Program-made: the position numbers and the translations under genes
The notes under the pieces: model-generated
What the model saw: the letters and a program-made list of their open reading frames with translations, nothing else
Told to the model about the DNA's origin: nothing
Databases searched by the model: none
NCBI GenBank assembly: GCA_964579505.1
Contig: CAZOGC010000001.1
Span: 1 to 64,000 of the forward strand
From: JAJYSO01 sp964579505
GTDB lineage: Bacteria > Bacteroidota > Bacteroidia > Flavobacteriales > Flavobacteriaceae
Direction: 5' to 3'
Length of the DNA: 64,000 nucleotides
Shown here: in pieces, positions 1-9,078 of the stretch
Numbering within the stretch: the stretch's first letter is position 1
How the letters are laid out: every line of letters begins with the position of its first letter

Positions 1-203
1 GTCTTTGAAGAAAATTATGTGTCTAATGTTTGTTTTTAAGCACAGTTCATGCTGAGCCTGTCGAAGCACAACATGACAAAGTGTGGCGAAAACAAGAAAC
101 TCCATTTTGTTTTTATAAAAACCTTGGAGGTTTACGGTAGGGATAGCTCCATCAAAGTATGGCAAGAACAAGTAACCCTGCCCGTCAAAGAAAAAACCAT
201 TCT
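1..203. other. Non-coding window edge with repeat fragments
   Basis: No plausible gene is seen. The stretch holds a REP-like fragment at about 46-78 with the core CTGAGCCTGTCGAAG, also found near 14.2 kb and 35.3 kb. It also holds a short AACCT-TGG-AGGTT palindrome near 117-133, whose relative forms a hairpin at 25.2 kb. It lies downstream of pncA, whose stop codon is at 204. Confidence 0.5.
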
Positions 204-827
204 TTAAAGAGCGAAATCTTTTATCAAATTGCTGCTGGTTGTAAAGCGAACCCCTGCTTTCTGTAAAACAGTACGTTGATTGGCATAACAAGAAGTGTCT
301 AACGCTTTTACGCCGTCTTCTATCACCACACAGCTAAACCCTTCTGCTAACGCATCTTTAATAGAAAAATACACACAAATATCGGCTGCAAGTCCGGCAA
401 AAAACAAAGTGGTAACCCCTTTGTCTTTAAGATATCCACTCAATCCGGTGTTTTTTTGATGAGCGTTGTCGTAAAAAGCGCTATAACTATCTATTTTTGG
501 GTTGGTACCTTTTCTAAAGACCGCTTCTATTTGATTTGTTTTTAATAGTGGGTGAAACGCTGCTCCTGCGCTGTTTTGTACGCAATGTGCCGGCCATAGG
601 GTTTGCGGGCGCCCGTTTAAATCTATTTCATCAAAAGGCTGGTGATGCGGGTGATTTATCGCAAAACTTATGTGGTTTTGGGGATGCCAATCTTGTGTAG
701 CAACTACCAACTCAAATTGAGGTTGTACGGCGTTTACAGGGGCAATAATTGTATCGCCTTGTGCTACGGCTAAAGAACCCCCGGGCATAAAATCATGTTG
801 AATATCAATAAGCAGTAAACAATTCAT
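204..827 (-). CDS. pncA: Nicotinamidase
   Basis: Hydrolyses nicotinamide to nicotinate in cytosolic NAD salvage. The 207-aa length and the isochorismatase-like fold fit the family. The catalytic triad is visible as Asp8 (LLIDIQHDF), Lys106 (FRKGTNP) and Cys151 (AADICVYFS); DWHPQNH near residue 46 supplies metal ligands. The start codon overlaps the pncB stop by 4 bases (ATGA), so it is translationally coupled behind pncB and the two form one operon. A pyrazinamidase-type side activity is normal for the family. Confidence 0.95.
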   Translation of the reverse strand: MNCLLLIDIQHDFMPGGSLAVAQGDTIIAPVNAVQPQFELVVATQDWHPQNHISFAINHPHHQPFDEIDLNGRPQTLWPAHCVQNSAGAAFHPLLKTNQIEAVFRKGTNPKIDSYSAFYDNAHQKNTGLSGYLKDKGVTTLFFAGLAADICVYFSIKDALAEGFSCVVIEDGVKALDTSCYANQRTVLQKAGVRFTTSSNLIKDFAL

Positions 828-2227
828 AATTGATGTGCGTGTATAAGGTTATCGCGTTCTTCTTTTAGTTGATTACTCAGCCCTACTTTGTAAATGTGTG
901 GGTTGTCAAAACGTTTATAAGCCTCGGGTAGTAGGCTGAGTCGGTGTTGCGCAAAAGCGGCTATTTGGGCAAGCGGCTGTGACGCTAGTAAACTTTTTCC
1001 GTCTTGCATAACCGGATGAAGTAATGCTTCTTGTTTAAAAGAACGGAGGCTCAAACTTTTATAAACATCTTGCGGGTGAAACATCCGAGATATGTTTTCT
1101 TCGTCGGCAAGTGTAATTGCATCGGCGCCGGCAAAATGCCCTTCGTCGTCATACATGCGGTACACCTGCTTTTTATGAGGAAGCGTTATTTTGCTACTAT
1201 TTTCTGATATTTTTATACGGGGTTTTCCCCCGGAAAAAGCCAATTTATAAACGCCGTCTAAAGCCGCGTCGGGCTGACCAATTACCATATTGGTGCCTAC
1301 ACCATACACATCAATCGGCGCATGTTGGTTTTCTAAACTTCGTATTACATATTCATCTAACTGATTAGAAGCGGCTATTTTAACGTATGCTAGCCCGGCT
1401 TTGTCTAACAGGGCTCTACTTTTTTTGGCATAATACGCTAAATCGCCACTGTCTAATCGAATTCCTAACAGCTTTTCTCCACGAGCCTCCATTTCTTTGG
1501 CTATAATAATAGCGTTTGGCACCCCGCTTTTAAGCGTATCGTAGGTGTCTACCAAAAGCACACATCCGTGAGGTCTACCTTTGGCAAAATCGCGAAAAGC
1601 CTCAAGCTCATTATCATAACTTTGTATAAAAGAATGTGCCATAGTGCCTGAAACGGGGATGTGGTAGTTTTGAGCAGCAATTACATTACTCGTGCCGTTT
1701 GCGCCACCAATTATACTGGCTTTTGTGGCAAGGTATCCACCAGGGCCCTGCGCTCTGCGCAGCCCGAAGTCTAGCACCGTTTTTTTTCCGGCACTTAACC
1801 GAACCCGATTTGCTTTGGTAGCAATTAAACTCTGAAAATTGAGCAAGTTGAGTAAAAGGGTTTCTATAAGTTGTGCTTCGATAAAGTTGGCTTCTACCTG
1901 CAAGATAGGAGCATATGGAAAAACAATTTCCCCTTCTTTAACCGATCGGATATGCCCGTTAAAATGAAAATCACTTAAAAAATGAAGAAAATCATCTGTA
2001 AATCCCTGCTTTTTCAGAAAGGCTAAATCAGCTGTTGAAAACTGTAAGTCTTCAATAATGTGTAGCATTTCTTCTAGCCCGGCAAAGAGCGTGTACCCGC
2101 CTTTAAACGGGTTTTTTCTAAAAAAATAATCAAACACAGCCGTTTGTTGGTGCTGGTGTTGATTAAAATAGACCTGTGCCATGCTTAGCTGATACAAGTC
2201 GGTGTAGTTAGCAGTAAATTGAAACAC
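824..2227 (-). CDS. pncB: Nicotinate phosphoribosyltransferase
   Basis: Makes nicotinate mononucleotide from nicotinate and PRPP, the step after PncA in the Preiss-Handler route. At 467 aa it has the usual length. Visible family motifs are DFGLRRAQGPGG, the phosphorylated-histidine region GTMAHSFIQ, LVDTYDTLKSG and GIRLDSGDL. It is the first gene of the pncB-pncA operon; a TATATTTG -7 box lies on the minus strand about 15 bases upstream of the start. Nothing looks damaged. Confidence 0.96.
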   Translation of the reverse strand: MFQFTANYTDLYQLSMAQVYFNQHQHQQTAVFDYFFRKNPFKGGYTLFAGLEEMLHIIEDLQFSTADLAFLKKQGFTDDFLHFLSDFHFNGHIRSVKEGEIVFPYAPILQVEANFIEAQLIETLLLNLLNFQSLIATKANRVRLSAGKKTVLDFGLRRAQGPGGYLATKASIIGGANGTSNVIAAQNYHIPVSGTMAHSFIQSYDNELEAFRDFAKGRPHGCVLLVDTYDTLKSGVPNAIIIAKEMEARGEKLLGIRLDSGDLAYYAKKSRALLDKAGLAYVKIAASNQLDEYVIRSLENQHAPIDVYGVGTNMVIGQPDAALDGVYKLAFSGGKPRIKISENSSKITLPHKKQVYRMYDDEGHFAGADAITLADEENISRMFHPQDVYKSLSLRSFKQEALLHPVMQDGKSLLASQPLAQIAAFAQHRLSLLPEAYKRFDNPHIYKVGLSNQLKEERDNLIHAHQL

Positions 2228-2241
2228 GGTAAACTTTTAAA

Positions 2242-2249
2242 CAAATATA
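2242..2249 (-). promoter_or_regulatory. -7 promoter box for pncBA
   Basis: On the minus strand this reads TATATTTG, matching the Bacteroidota TAnnTTTG consensus, just ahead of pncB. No convincing -33 TTTG was found. It shares a 152-bp divergent region with the udk promoter. Confidence 0.5.
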
Positions 2250-2356
2250 AAAGGAATTTGTAGATAAGTACAGCGATAAGATAGAGAAGTAGCGCAAGAG
2301 GAAGGTATTTATTTTAGCTACTTAAAAAAACACCGTTCAAAAACTAGAATATTTGT

Positions 2357-2364
2357 TAATTTTG
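2357..2364 (+). promoter_or_regulatory. -7 promoter box for udk
   Basis: TAATTTTG matches TAnnTTTG and ends 16 bases before the ATG at 2380. Its position inside the longer open frame that begins with TTG at 2353 argues that translation starts at 2380. Confidence 0.55.
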
Positions 2365-2379
2365 CACAAAACCAAGTTT

Positions 2380-2997
2380 ATGCTCACCATTGGGATTGCC
2401 GGCGGTACCGGTAGTGGAAAAACCACGGTGGTTAACGCTATTGTTGACCAGCTAACAGGCGAAGAAGTGGCAGTAATTTCTGAAGATTCATATTATAGAG
2501 ATACCAGCCATTTAACGTATGAAGAACGGACCAAAATCAATTTTGACCATCCCAAATCTATAGATTTTGAGCTGCTTACCGCTCACCTTAAGGAGCTAAA
2601 AAAAGGAAATGCGGTAGAACAGCCGGTTTATTCGTTTAAAGAACACAACCGTACCGGAGAGACGCTTACTACCGAACCTAAAGCCGTACTGATTGTAGAA
2701 GGAATTTTGTTGCTTACCCACCCGGAATTACGCGAGCTATTTGATATTAAAATCTTTGTACACGCCGATAGCGACGAGCGGTTAATTCGCCGATTAAAAC
2801 GCGATATAAGCGAGCGTGGGCGCGATCTGCACGAGGTATTAAACCGTTATCAAATTACGTTGAAGCCTATGCACCAGCAGTTTATTGAACCGTCTAAAGA
2901 GTTTGCCGATATAATAATTCCCTATAATCGATATAACTTAGTGGCCGTAGATGTTGTGAAACGTATTATTCGCCAGCAGTTAGGGTTAGAATGCTGA
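2380..2997 (+). CDS. udk: Uridine kinase
   Basis: Phosphorylates uridine and cytidine in pyrimidine salvage. The P-loop GIAGGTGSGKTT lies at the N-terminus, followed by DSYYRD, the substrate segment INFDHPKSIDF, and VEGILLL. The C-terminal RRLKRDISERGRD lid is intact, giving about 205 aa. The frame is open from a TTG at 2353, but a promoter box lies inside that extension and homologues begin just before the P-loop, so the ATG at 2380 is chosen. A 44-aa membrane ORF follows 31 bases downstream. Confidence 0.95.
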   Translation: MLTIGIAGGTGSGKTTVVNAIVDQLTGEEVAVISEDSYYRDTSHLTYEERTKINFDHPKSIDFELLTAHLKELKKGNAVEQPVYSFKEHNRTGETLTTEPKAVLIVEGILLLTHPELRELFDIKIFVHADSDERLIRRLKRDISERGRDLHEVLNRYQITLKPMHQQFIEPSKEFADIIIPYNRYNLVAVDVVKRIIRQQLGLEC

Positions 2998-3028
2998 TTA
3001 CTTTAAGTAAGTTGCTAGCGTAAAAGAT

Positions 3029-3163
3029 ATGGCCGCCGGAGCGGTTTTGTTGGCAGGTATAGTAGCGGTGGTGATAGGTCTGGTAATTTACATTCCGTAC
3101 CTGTTTTTAAAATATTTACAGCGGCCTACCGTTTGTTTAACCAGAGAAAGAAATATATCTTAG
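3029..3163 (+). CDS. Possible 44-aa membrane miniprotein
   Basis: An ATG-initiated frame of 44 codons ends at TAG 3161-3163. The product starts MAAGAVLLAGIVAVV, has one strongly hydrophobic segment at roughly residues 4-28 and a basic, polar tail (LQRPTVCLTRERNIS). It sits between udk and the ftsK promoter and could be co-transcribed with udk. I do not recognise a family. It could be a chance ORF or the relic of a larger membrane protein; the clean helix plus charged tail favours a real product only weakly. Confidence 0.35.
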   Translation: MAAGAVLLAGIVAVVIGLVIYIPYLFLKYLQRPTVCLTRERNIS

Positions 3164-3200
3164 TAACCCGGAAAGAGCATTAAGAATAGAAGTGAATTTG

Positions 3201-3208
3201 TATTTTTG
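3201..3208 (+). promoter_or_regulatory. -7 promoter box for ftsK
   Basis: TATTTTTG matches TAnnTTTG, 20 bases before the ftsK ATG. It would drive ftsK and probably the closely spaced lolA-like and lptG-like genes behind it. Confidence 0.55.
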
Positions 3209-3228
3209 CCTTTTATTAAACCCTGAGA

Positions 3229-5640
3229 ATGGCTAAAAAAGCTAAAAAGAAGAAAAAGAATCCGCACACAAAAACAAAAGAAAAGCGCAGCCTTGGCCTA
3301 AGCCGAAAGCAAAAGGTGGTTTGGGGCAGTTTTTTGGTGTTGTTGGCCGTCGCGCTAATCATTGCTTTTGTGTCTTTTCTGTTTACATGGAAGGTAGATC
3401 AATCTGCTTTGAGTGCCTTTGCAAATCGTTCTGTAGCGACAAAAAACTGGTTGAGTAAATTTGGGGCAGAAATCAGCAATTTTTTTATGTATGAAGGATT
3501 TGGGATAGCTGCTTTTAGCATTGCTATTTTAATTGGACTAAGTGGGATATACCTCTTTTTTAATCTCAAACTCAAATCATTATTAAATTACTGGATCTGG
3601 GGACTCGTTATGATGATTTGGACGGCTACGGTACTGGGCTTTTTTGCCCATCAAAACGCGTTGTTGGGAGGAAGAGTGGGGTTTGAAACCAATGATTTCT
3701 TGCAAGATTACCTCGGGTTTATAGGAACGGCCTTATTGCTCCTTTTTGTAGCAATTGTGTATTTGGTTATTCGTTTAAACGTGACTCCGGAGTTGATAGG
3801 TACTTATTTTCATAAAACCCGAAAACAGGTTAAAGATGAGTTTAAATCGGTTAAAGAACAAATTGATCAAGAAAAGACTGCGCCTACTGCTGTTCAATCC
3901 GAAAAAGAGACACTTGAAAACGAGTTAAAAGAAGGGGAGCGAGAAGAAGCAGCCGTGTTAGAATTTGAAAATTCTTTTAAATCTAAAAACCCGGCTTCCG
4001 GTAATTTTGAAGAACGCGAGAAACAGATTATTACGCCTACAAAAAATACGGAGAGTACCGAAGAAGTGGAGATGGAGGTAGAAACGGTTGAAGAAGAGGA
4101 AGAGGAAGATCTCAGTAAAAAGATTGTGGAAGATTTTGGTGAGTTTGATCCTAAACTAGAGCTAGATAACTACAAATTCCCGTCTATTGATTTGTTGAAA
4201 GATTATTCGACAGAAAGTGGTGGAATCACCATTAATCAAGAAGAATTAGAAGAAAACAAAGACAATATTGTCAACACGCTTAAAAATTATAAAATTGGAA
4301 TTGCCCAAATAAAAGCTACCGTTGGTCCTACAGTTACTTTGTATGAAATTGTGCCCGAGGCAGGTATTCGTATCTCTAAAATTAAAAACTTAGAAGATGA
4401 TATAGCCTTGTCGTTGGCTGCCCTGGGTATTCGAATTATAGCGCCTATTCCCGGGCGTGGGACCATAGGTATTGAGGTGCCTAACAAGCATCCCAGTATT
4501 GTTTCTATGCGGTCTGTAGTAAAGGCTAAAAAGTTTCAAGAAGCCGAAATGCAATTGCCGGTGGCACTAGGGAAAACCATTTCAAACGAAACCTTTGTGG
4601 TTGATTTGGCTAAAATGCCTCACTTGTTAATGGCAGGAGCTACCGGGCAAGGTAAGTCGGTAGGGTTAAATGCTATCTTAACTTCGTTATTGTATCAAAA
4701 ACATCCCGCAGAAATTAAATTTGTGTTGGTAGATCCGAAAAAGGTAGAGCTTACCCTTTACAATAAGATTGAACGCCATTATTTGGCTAAACTCCCCGAT
4801 GTAGAAGAGGCTATTATTACCGATAACACGCAAGTTATCAATACGCTAAACTCGCTTTGTATGGAGATGGATGCACGCTATGACTTACTTAAAAAAGCCA
4901 TGGTGCGCAACATTAAAGAATACAACAATAAGTTTAGAAAGCGCCGATTAAATCCTGAAAAAGGACATCGCTTTTTACCGTATATAGTGCTGGTAGTTGA
5001 TGAGTTTGCCGATTTAATTATGACGGCCGGCAAAGAAATAGAAACCCCTATTGCCCGGTTGGCGCAGCTGGCACGTGCCATAGGTATTCACTTAATTATC
5101 GCCACCCAACGTCCTTCTGTTAATGTGATTACCGGAATGATTAAAGCTAATTTCCCGGCGCGTATTGCTTTTAGAGTAACTTCTAAAATAGATTCGCGTA
5201 CCATTTTAGATAGCGGTGGGGCCGATCAGCTCATTGGGCGTGGTGATATGCTTTTTACCCAAGGAAACACGCTTACAAGGCTACAATGTGCTTTTGTTGA
5301 TACGCCGGAAGTAGAAAAAATAACCGATTTTATTGGCTCTCAACGCGCCTATCCGCATGCACTTTATTTGCCTGAATACTCAAGTGAAGAGAGTGGCACG
5401 GGACTTGTTGATATAAGCGACGAACGCGATGAAAAATTTCGGGCGGCTGCAGAAGTAATTGTAACGGCACAACAAGGCTCTGCTTCATTGTTGCAACGCA
5501 AGTTGAAGTTGGGATATAACCGTGCCGGTAGAATTATAGACCAATTAGAGGCGGCAGGAATAGTCGGTCCTTTTGAAGGAAGTAAGGCTCGCAAAGTGCT
5601 GATTCCGGATTTAGTGGCGCTCGATGAACACTTAGGTTAG
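3229..5640 (+). CDS. ftsK: DNA translocase FtsK
   Basis: Septal DNA pump that clears chromosomes and activates dimer resolution at division. The 803-aa protein has a lysine-rich start and four membrane helices (about 30-53, 92-112, 118-140 and 165-187). A charged linker follows, with a glutamate-rich block near residue 290. The motor contains Walker A GATGQGKS at about 470 and Walker B LVVDEFADLI at about 590. The last 65 residues match the FtsK gamma winged helix that reads KOPS sites. The gene is complete and is followed 16 bases later by a lolA-like gene. Confidence 0.96.
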   Translation: MAKKAKKKKKNPHTKTKEKRSLGLSRKQKVVWGSFLVLLAVALIIAFVSFLFTWKVDQSALSAFANRSVATKNWLSKFGAEISNFFMYEGFGIAAFSIAILIGLSGIYLFFNLKLKSLLNYWIWGLVMMIWTATVLGFFAHQNALLGGRVGFETNDFLQDYLGFIGTALLLLFVAIVYLVIRLNVTPELIGTYFHKTRKQVKDEFKSVKEQIDQEKTAPTAVQSEKETLENELKEGEREEAAVLEFENSFKSKNPASGNFEEREKQIITPTKNTESTEEVEMEVETVEEEEEEDLSKKIVEDFGEFDPKLELDNYKFPSIDLLKDYSTESGGITINQEELEENKDNIVNTLKNYKIGIAQIKATVGPTVTLYEIVPEAGIRISKIKNLEDDIALSLAALGIRIIAPIPGRGTIGIEVPNKHPSIVSMRSVVKAKKFQEAEMQLPVALGKTISNETFVVDLAKMPHLLMAGATGQGKSVGLNAILTSLLYQKHPAEIKFVLVDPKKVELTLYNKIERHYLAKLPDVEEAIITDNTQVINTLNSLCMEMDARYDLLKKAMVRNIKEYNNKFRKRRLNPEKGHRFLPYIVLVVDEFADLIMTAGKEIETPIARLAQLARAIGIHLIIATQRPSVNVITGMIKANFPARIAFRVTSKIDSRTILDSGGADQLIGRGDMLFTQGNTLTRLQCAFVDTPEVEKITDFIGSQRAYPHALYLPEYSSEESGTGLVDISDERDEKFRAAAEVIVTAQQGSASLLQRKLKLGYNRAGRIIDQLEAAGIVGPFEGSKARKVLIPDLVALDEHLG

Positions 5641-5656
5641 TCTTAAAAGATATGGT

Positions 5657-6307
5657 ATGTTAAAAAAAGGAATATTAGTTGTTGTAGGGGTTTTGTTTTC
5701 GTTTGTTGGAGTACAAGCACAAAGTTCATCCAAAGCAGAAAAATTACTTAATGAGGTATATGCGCAGACGCAATCCTACCAAAATATGGTGATTAAGTTT
5801 AACTATATTTTGAGAGATCAAGCCAAGCAAATCAGACAGAAAACCAACGGAAGTGTGGCATTAAAAGGCGATAAATATCGCCTAGAGTTAATGGGTACTA
5901 CACGTATTTTTGATGGGAAAAAGATTTATAATATCGTTCCGGAAGACGAAGAGATTAATATTTCAAGTTATAATCCTCAAACCGGTAATGGGTTTTCGCC
6001 CTCAGCGATGTTGAGCTTTTATAGAAAGGGCTATACAGCGCAGTGGGGTCCCACACAAAATAATTTTGGCAGAAAGGTACAATACATTATTCTTACCCCT
6101 AAAAAGCAAAACACAGGTATTAAAAAAGTCTTGTTGTGTATAGATGTGCTTACAAAACACATTAGCAAACTGGTACAAACCTTAGATGATAATACACAGG
6201 TTATTATTGAAGTAAAAAGTTTTGAGGCCAATGAGCCGCTGTCAAAAAATATGTTTACTTTCAACAAAAATAAATACCAAGGGTATTACATCAACAGACT
6301 CGATTAA
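5657..6307 (+). CDS. LolA-like periplasmic lipoprotein carrier
   Basis: A 216-aa exported protein with a cleavable signal peptide ending around VGVQAQ. The body fits the LolA fold (GSVALKGDKYRLEL, TRIFDGKKIYNIVP, STLFYRKGY-like strands, conserved D-N pattern). In this class LolA-like proteins shuttle lipoproteins across the periplasm or bind lipid intermediates. It sits directly between ftsK and an LptF/G permease, with a 2-base gap to the latter, so an envelope lipid or LPS role fits. Sequence divergence from proteobacterial LolA means the cargo is not certain. Confidence 0.82.
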   Translation: MLKKGILVVVGVLFSFVGVQAQSSSKAEKLLNEVYAQTQSYQNMVIKFNYILRDQAKQIRQKTNGSVALKGDKYRLELMGTTRIFDGKKIYNIVPEDEEINISSYNPQTGNGFSPSAMLSFYRKGYTAQWGPTQNNFGRKVQYIILTPKKQNTGIKKVLLCIDVLTKHISKLVQTLDDNTQVIIEVKSFEANEPLSKNMFTFNKNKYQGYYINRLD

Positions 6308-6309
6308 AC

Positions 6310-7827
6310 TTGAAAATACTTGATCGGTACATACTATTCAGCTATGTCAAAACCTTTTTCTCGGTTTTTGTCATTCTAATTTTTATTTTCTTGCTGCAGA
6401 GTGTTTGGTTGTACATCTCTGAATTGGCCGGCAAAGATTTAGATGCGGTTATTATAGGAAAACTGCTTTTTTATTTAATGCCCAGTCTTATCCCATTGGT
6501 GTTGCCACTTACTATTTTGGTGGCTTCTATTATGACCTTTGGTAGCTTTGCCGAAAACTATGAGTTTGCCGCCATGAAGGCTTCCGGAATATCTCTGCAA
6601 CGCGCTATGCGTAGTCTTATTTTGTTTATTAGTATCTTGAGTGTAGTTACTTTTTTCTTTGCTAATAACGTAATTCCCTGGTCAAAATATAAGGCGATTA
6701 ACTTGCGGTATAATATCAAAAAGATGAAACCGGCCTTGGCTATTGTAGAAGGCATGTTTAATCAGGTGGGGCCGTATAATATTAAGGTAGCAAAAAAAAC
6801 AGGAGAGAACGGTCAAGACCTCCACAATGTCATTATTCATCAAAAAATGACGCGCGGAAATGGAATGACGGTAATTAAAGCAAAAAGCGGAAAGCTGAAG
6901 GGTAGTGGAGATGCCAATGTGTTATCGTTGATTCTTTATGATGGTACAACCTATCAACGCATATATTCTAATAACTATATTAAACGAAGGCGAAGGCCCT
7001 TTGTAAAAAATGGGTTTAAATCATATCGTGTTAACATAGACTTGTCGGGTATGAATGATGTTGACTTGGATGATGATCATTATGATAACTCAGCATCCAT
7101 GTTGAGTATATCAGAGTTGCACGTGGCCTTAGATTCGCTTTCCCATAAATTTAATCAAGATCGAGAAAACTTTGCAGATGCTTTGATGTCTCGCAACGGG
7201 ATTAATAAATTGTTTAGAAAAGAGCGTAAATCTACAGAAAAAGAAGCGGAAGAGCCGGCCATGTTGTACAATAAGGATAAAGGAAAACCGGAACTTCCGA
7301 CCTATGATATTAAAAATTTAACCGATTTTTTTCATTCTTACAATCTACGTAGCCGCACGCAAACGGTTAACTTAGCGCTTACTACGGCACAAGGCACGTT
7401 GCGTACGATTAAGGGGAAAGAAATGAACTTTAGTAAAAAAATACAGCGACTGAATGTTACTGAAATGCAGATTCAACAAAAATATGCCTTAGCAATAATG
7501 TGTTATGTGCTCTTTTTTGTGGGTGCTCCTTTAGGAGCCATTATTAGAAAAGGAGGCATAGGAATGCCCTTAGTGGTGGCTATCATTTTGTTTTTAGTAT
7601 ATCACTACATAGGTATGTTTGCAGAAAACAGTGCTGAAGACGGTTCGATTAGTCCATTTTTGGCTTCGTGGCTGTCTACTTTTATTATGCTTCCATTGAG
7701 TGTGATGGTAACCTATAAAGCTACAACAGACCAAGGTTTCTTTAACCCCGACATTATTATAGTGCCTGTACGCAAATTCTTTGCTAAAATTGGAATAACT
7801 AAGCGAAAACCGGAGAATAACGCCTAA
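6310..7827 (+). CDS. LptF/LptG (YjgP/YjgQ) family permease, long form
   Basis: Inner-membrane subunit of the LPS export ABC machine. The start is TTG (LKILDRYIL, read as Met), 2 bases after the preceding stop. The N-terminal three helices and the C-terminal three helices are clear, separated by the periplasmic jellyroll. At 505 aa it is longer than the usual 360, because of a charged insert at about residues 240-330 with a KLFRKERKSTEKEAEE stretch. A second, 357-aa paralogue lies at 21.2 kb, so together they may be LptF and LptG. Which is which cannot be told from sequence alone. Confidence 0.85.
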   Translation: MKILDRYILFSYVKTFFSVFVILIFIFLLQSVWLYISELAGKDLDAVIIGKLLFYLMPSLIPLVLPLTILVASIMTFGSFAENYEFAAMKASGISLQRAMRSLILFISILSVVTFFFANNVIPWSKYKAINLRYNIKKMKPALAIVEGMFNQVGPYNIKVAKKTGENGQDLHNVIIHQKMTRGNGMTVIKAKSGKLKGSGDANVLSLILYDGTTYQRIYSNNYIKRRRRPFVKNGFKSYRVNIDLSGMNDVDLDDDHYDNSASMLSISELHVALDSLSHKFNQDRENFADALMSRNGINKLFRKERKSTEKEAEEPAMLYNKDKGKPELPTYDIKNLTDFFHSYNLRSRTQTVNLALTTAQGTLRTIKGKEMNFSKKIQRLNVTEMQIQQKYALAIMCYVLFFVGAPLGAIIRKGGIGMPLVVAIILFLVYHYIGMFAENSAEDGSISPFLASWLSTFIMLPLSVMVTYKATTDQGFFNPDIIIVPVRKFFAKIGITKRKPENNA

Positions 7828-7832
7828 CTTTG
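7825..7832 (+). promoter_or_regulatory. -7 promoter box for ribB
   Basis: TAACTTTG matches TAnnTTTG and overlaps the stop codon of the preceding permease, 17 bases before the ribB ATG. It suggests ribB has its own promoter. Confidence 0.55.
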
Positions 7833-7849
7833 CAGCCAATTTCTATATT

Positions 7850-9007
7850 ATGGTAGAGGCACAAATAAAAAGTGATTTGAGTCAATTAAATACAATTCAA
7901 GAGGCTATAGAAGATATTCGTCAAGGAAGAATCGTTATTGTAGTAGATGATGAAGATCGTGAAAACGAAGGAGATTTTGTGGCAGCGGCAGAAAAGGTTA
8001 CTCCTGAGATGATTAACTTTATGTCTAAACATGGGCGTGGATTAATCTGTGCGCCTATTACCGAAAAACGGAGCAAAGAATTGGGACTTAATTTGATGGT
8101 AACTGAAAATACGGTCTTACACAATACGCAATTTACGGTTTCGGTAGATTTAAAAGGGCATGGATGTACAACCGGTATATCGGTACACGACCGTTCAAAA
8201 ACTATAAAATCCTTAGTAGACCCAACCACTAAACCCGCTGATTTGGGTAGACCGGGGCACGTTTTTCCACTACGGGCCAAAAAAGGAGGCGTGTTGCGCC
8301 GTACCGGCCATACAGAAGCCTCTATAGATTTGGCGCGTCTAGCCGGGTTGAAACCTGCCGGGCTGTTAGTCGAAATTTTAAATGACGACGGCACTATGGC
8401 GCGTTTGCCTCAACTCCTTAAAGTGGCCAAAAAATTTGGATTAAAAATTATTTCTATTGAAGATTTGGTGGCGTATCGCATGCAACACGATTCATTGATA
8501 GAAAAAAAAGAAGATTTTCAACTCGTTACTCGTTTTGGGGAGTTTAGACTACGTGCTTATAGGCAAACTACCGATGCACAAGTGCATTTGGCATTAACTA
8601 AAGGGGAGTGGGCTCCTGATGAACCCGTATTGGTACGTATGAATTCTGCGTTGGTAAATAATGACATCTTAGGAACGCTAACCAGCAACCCTAACCAAAA
8701 ATTAGACGATATGTTTAAAGCGCTAAATGCTGAAAAAAATGGAGCTATCGTCTTTATTAATCCGCAGGCTACCGGTATGAATTTGTTAAAACGCTTACAT
8801 GAGTTGCAGACACAACAGGTAGGCCATGAAAAAGAATTGGTTAAAGCCCCAAGATTAGATATGGATACCAAAGATTTTGGAATAGGAGCACAGATACTAC
8901 ACGATTTGGGTATTCATAAAATCAAGCTGTTATCTAACTCGAAACAAAAAAAACGGGTAGGAATGATTGGCTATGGGCTAGAAATTACCGAGTACGTTAA
9001 CTATTAA
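7850..9007 (+). CDS. ribB: 3,4-dihydroxy-2-butanone-4-phosphate synthase with degenerate RibA domain
   Basis: Makes the four-carbon precursor of riboflavin from ribulose 5-phosphate. The N-terminal domain (about 1-205) is intact: VVDDEDRENEGDF, HGRGLICAPI, HGCTTGISVHDRS and LRRTGHTEASIDLA. The second domain (about 215-385) aligns with GTP cyclohydrolase II, but the zinc cysteines expected around GSLRCDCG are replaced by a VNNDILGTLTSN stretch; only the terminal GYGLEI motif persists. RibA activity is therefore unlikely. This layout is, as far as I recall, usual in Bacteroidota, where a separate RibA would be needed. Confidence 0.93.
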   Translation: MVEAQIKSDLSQLNTIQEAIEDIRQGRIVIVVDDEDRENEGDFVAAAEKVTPEMINFMSKHGRGLICAPITEKRSKELGLNLMVTENTVLHNTQFTVSVDLKGHGCTTGISVHDRSKTIKSLVDPTTKPADLGRPGHVFPLRAKKGGVLRRTGHTEASIDLARLAGLKPAGLLVEILNDDGTMARLPQLLKVAKKFGLKIISIEDLVAYRMQHDSLIEKKEDFQLVTRFGEFRLRAYRQTTDAQVHLALTKGEWAPDEPVLVRMNSALVNNDILGTLTSNPNQKLDDMFKALNAEKNGAIVFINPQATGMNLLKRLHELQTQQVGHEKELVKAPRLDMDTKDFGIGAQILHDLGIHKIKLLSNSKQKKRVGMIGYGLEITEYVNY

Positions 9008-9042
9008 GAAAATGCGCAAACTCGGTTTACCATTCTATTCTT

Positions 9043-9050
9043 TACTTTTG
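9043..9050 (+). promoter_or_regulatory. -7 promoter box for the 201-aa membrane protein gene
   Basis: TACTTTTG matches TAnnTTTG, 28 bases before the ATG at 9079. Confidence 0.45.
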
Positions 9051-9078
9051 TTGCTGTAAGAAAGGTGAGCAAATAATT

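Noticed and set aside
7921..8394. 157-codon minus-strand frame opposite ribB
   Set aside because: Antisense shadow of the conserved RibB domain; no start context or family resemblance.
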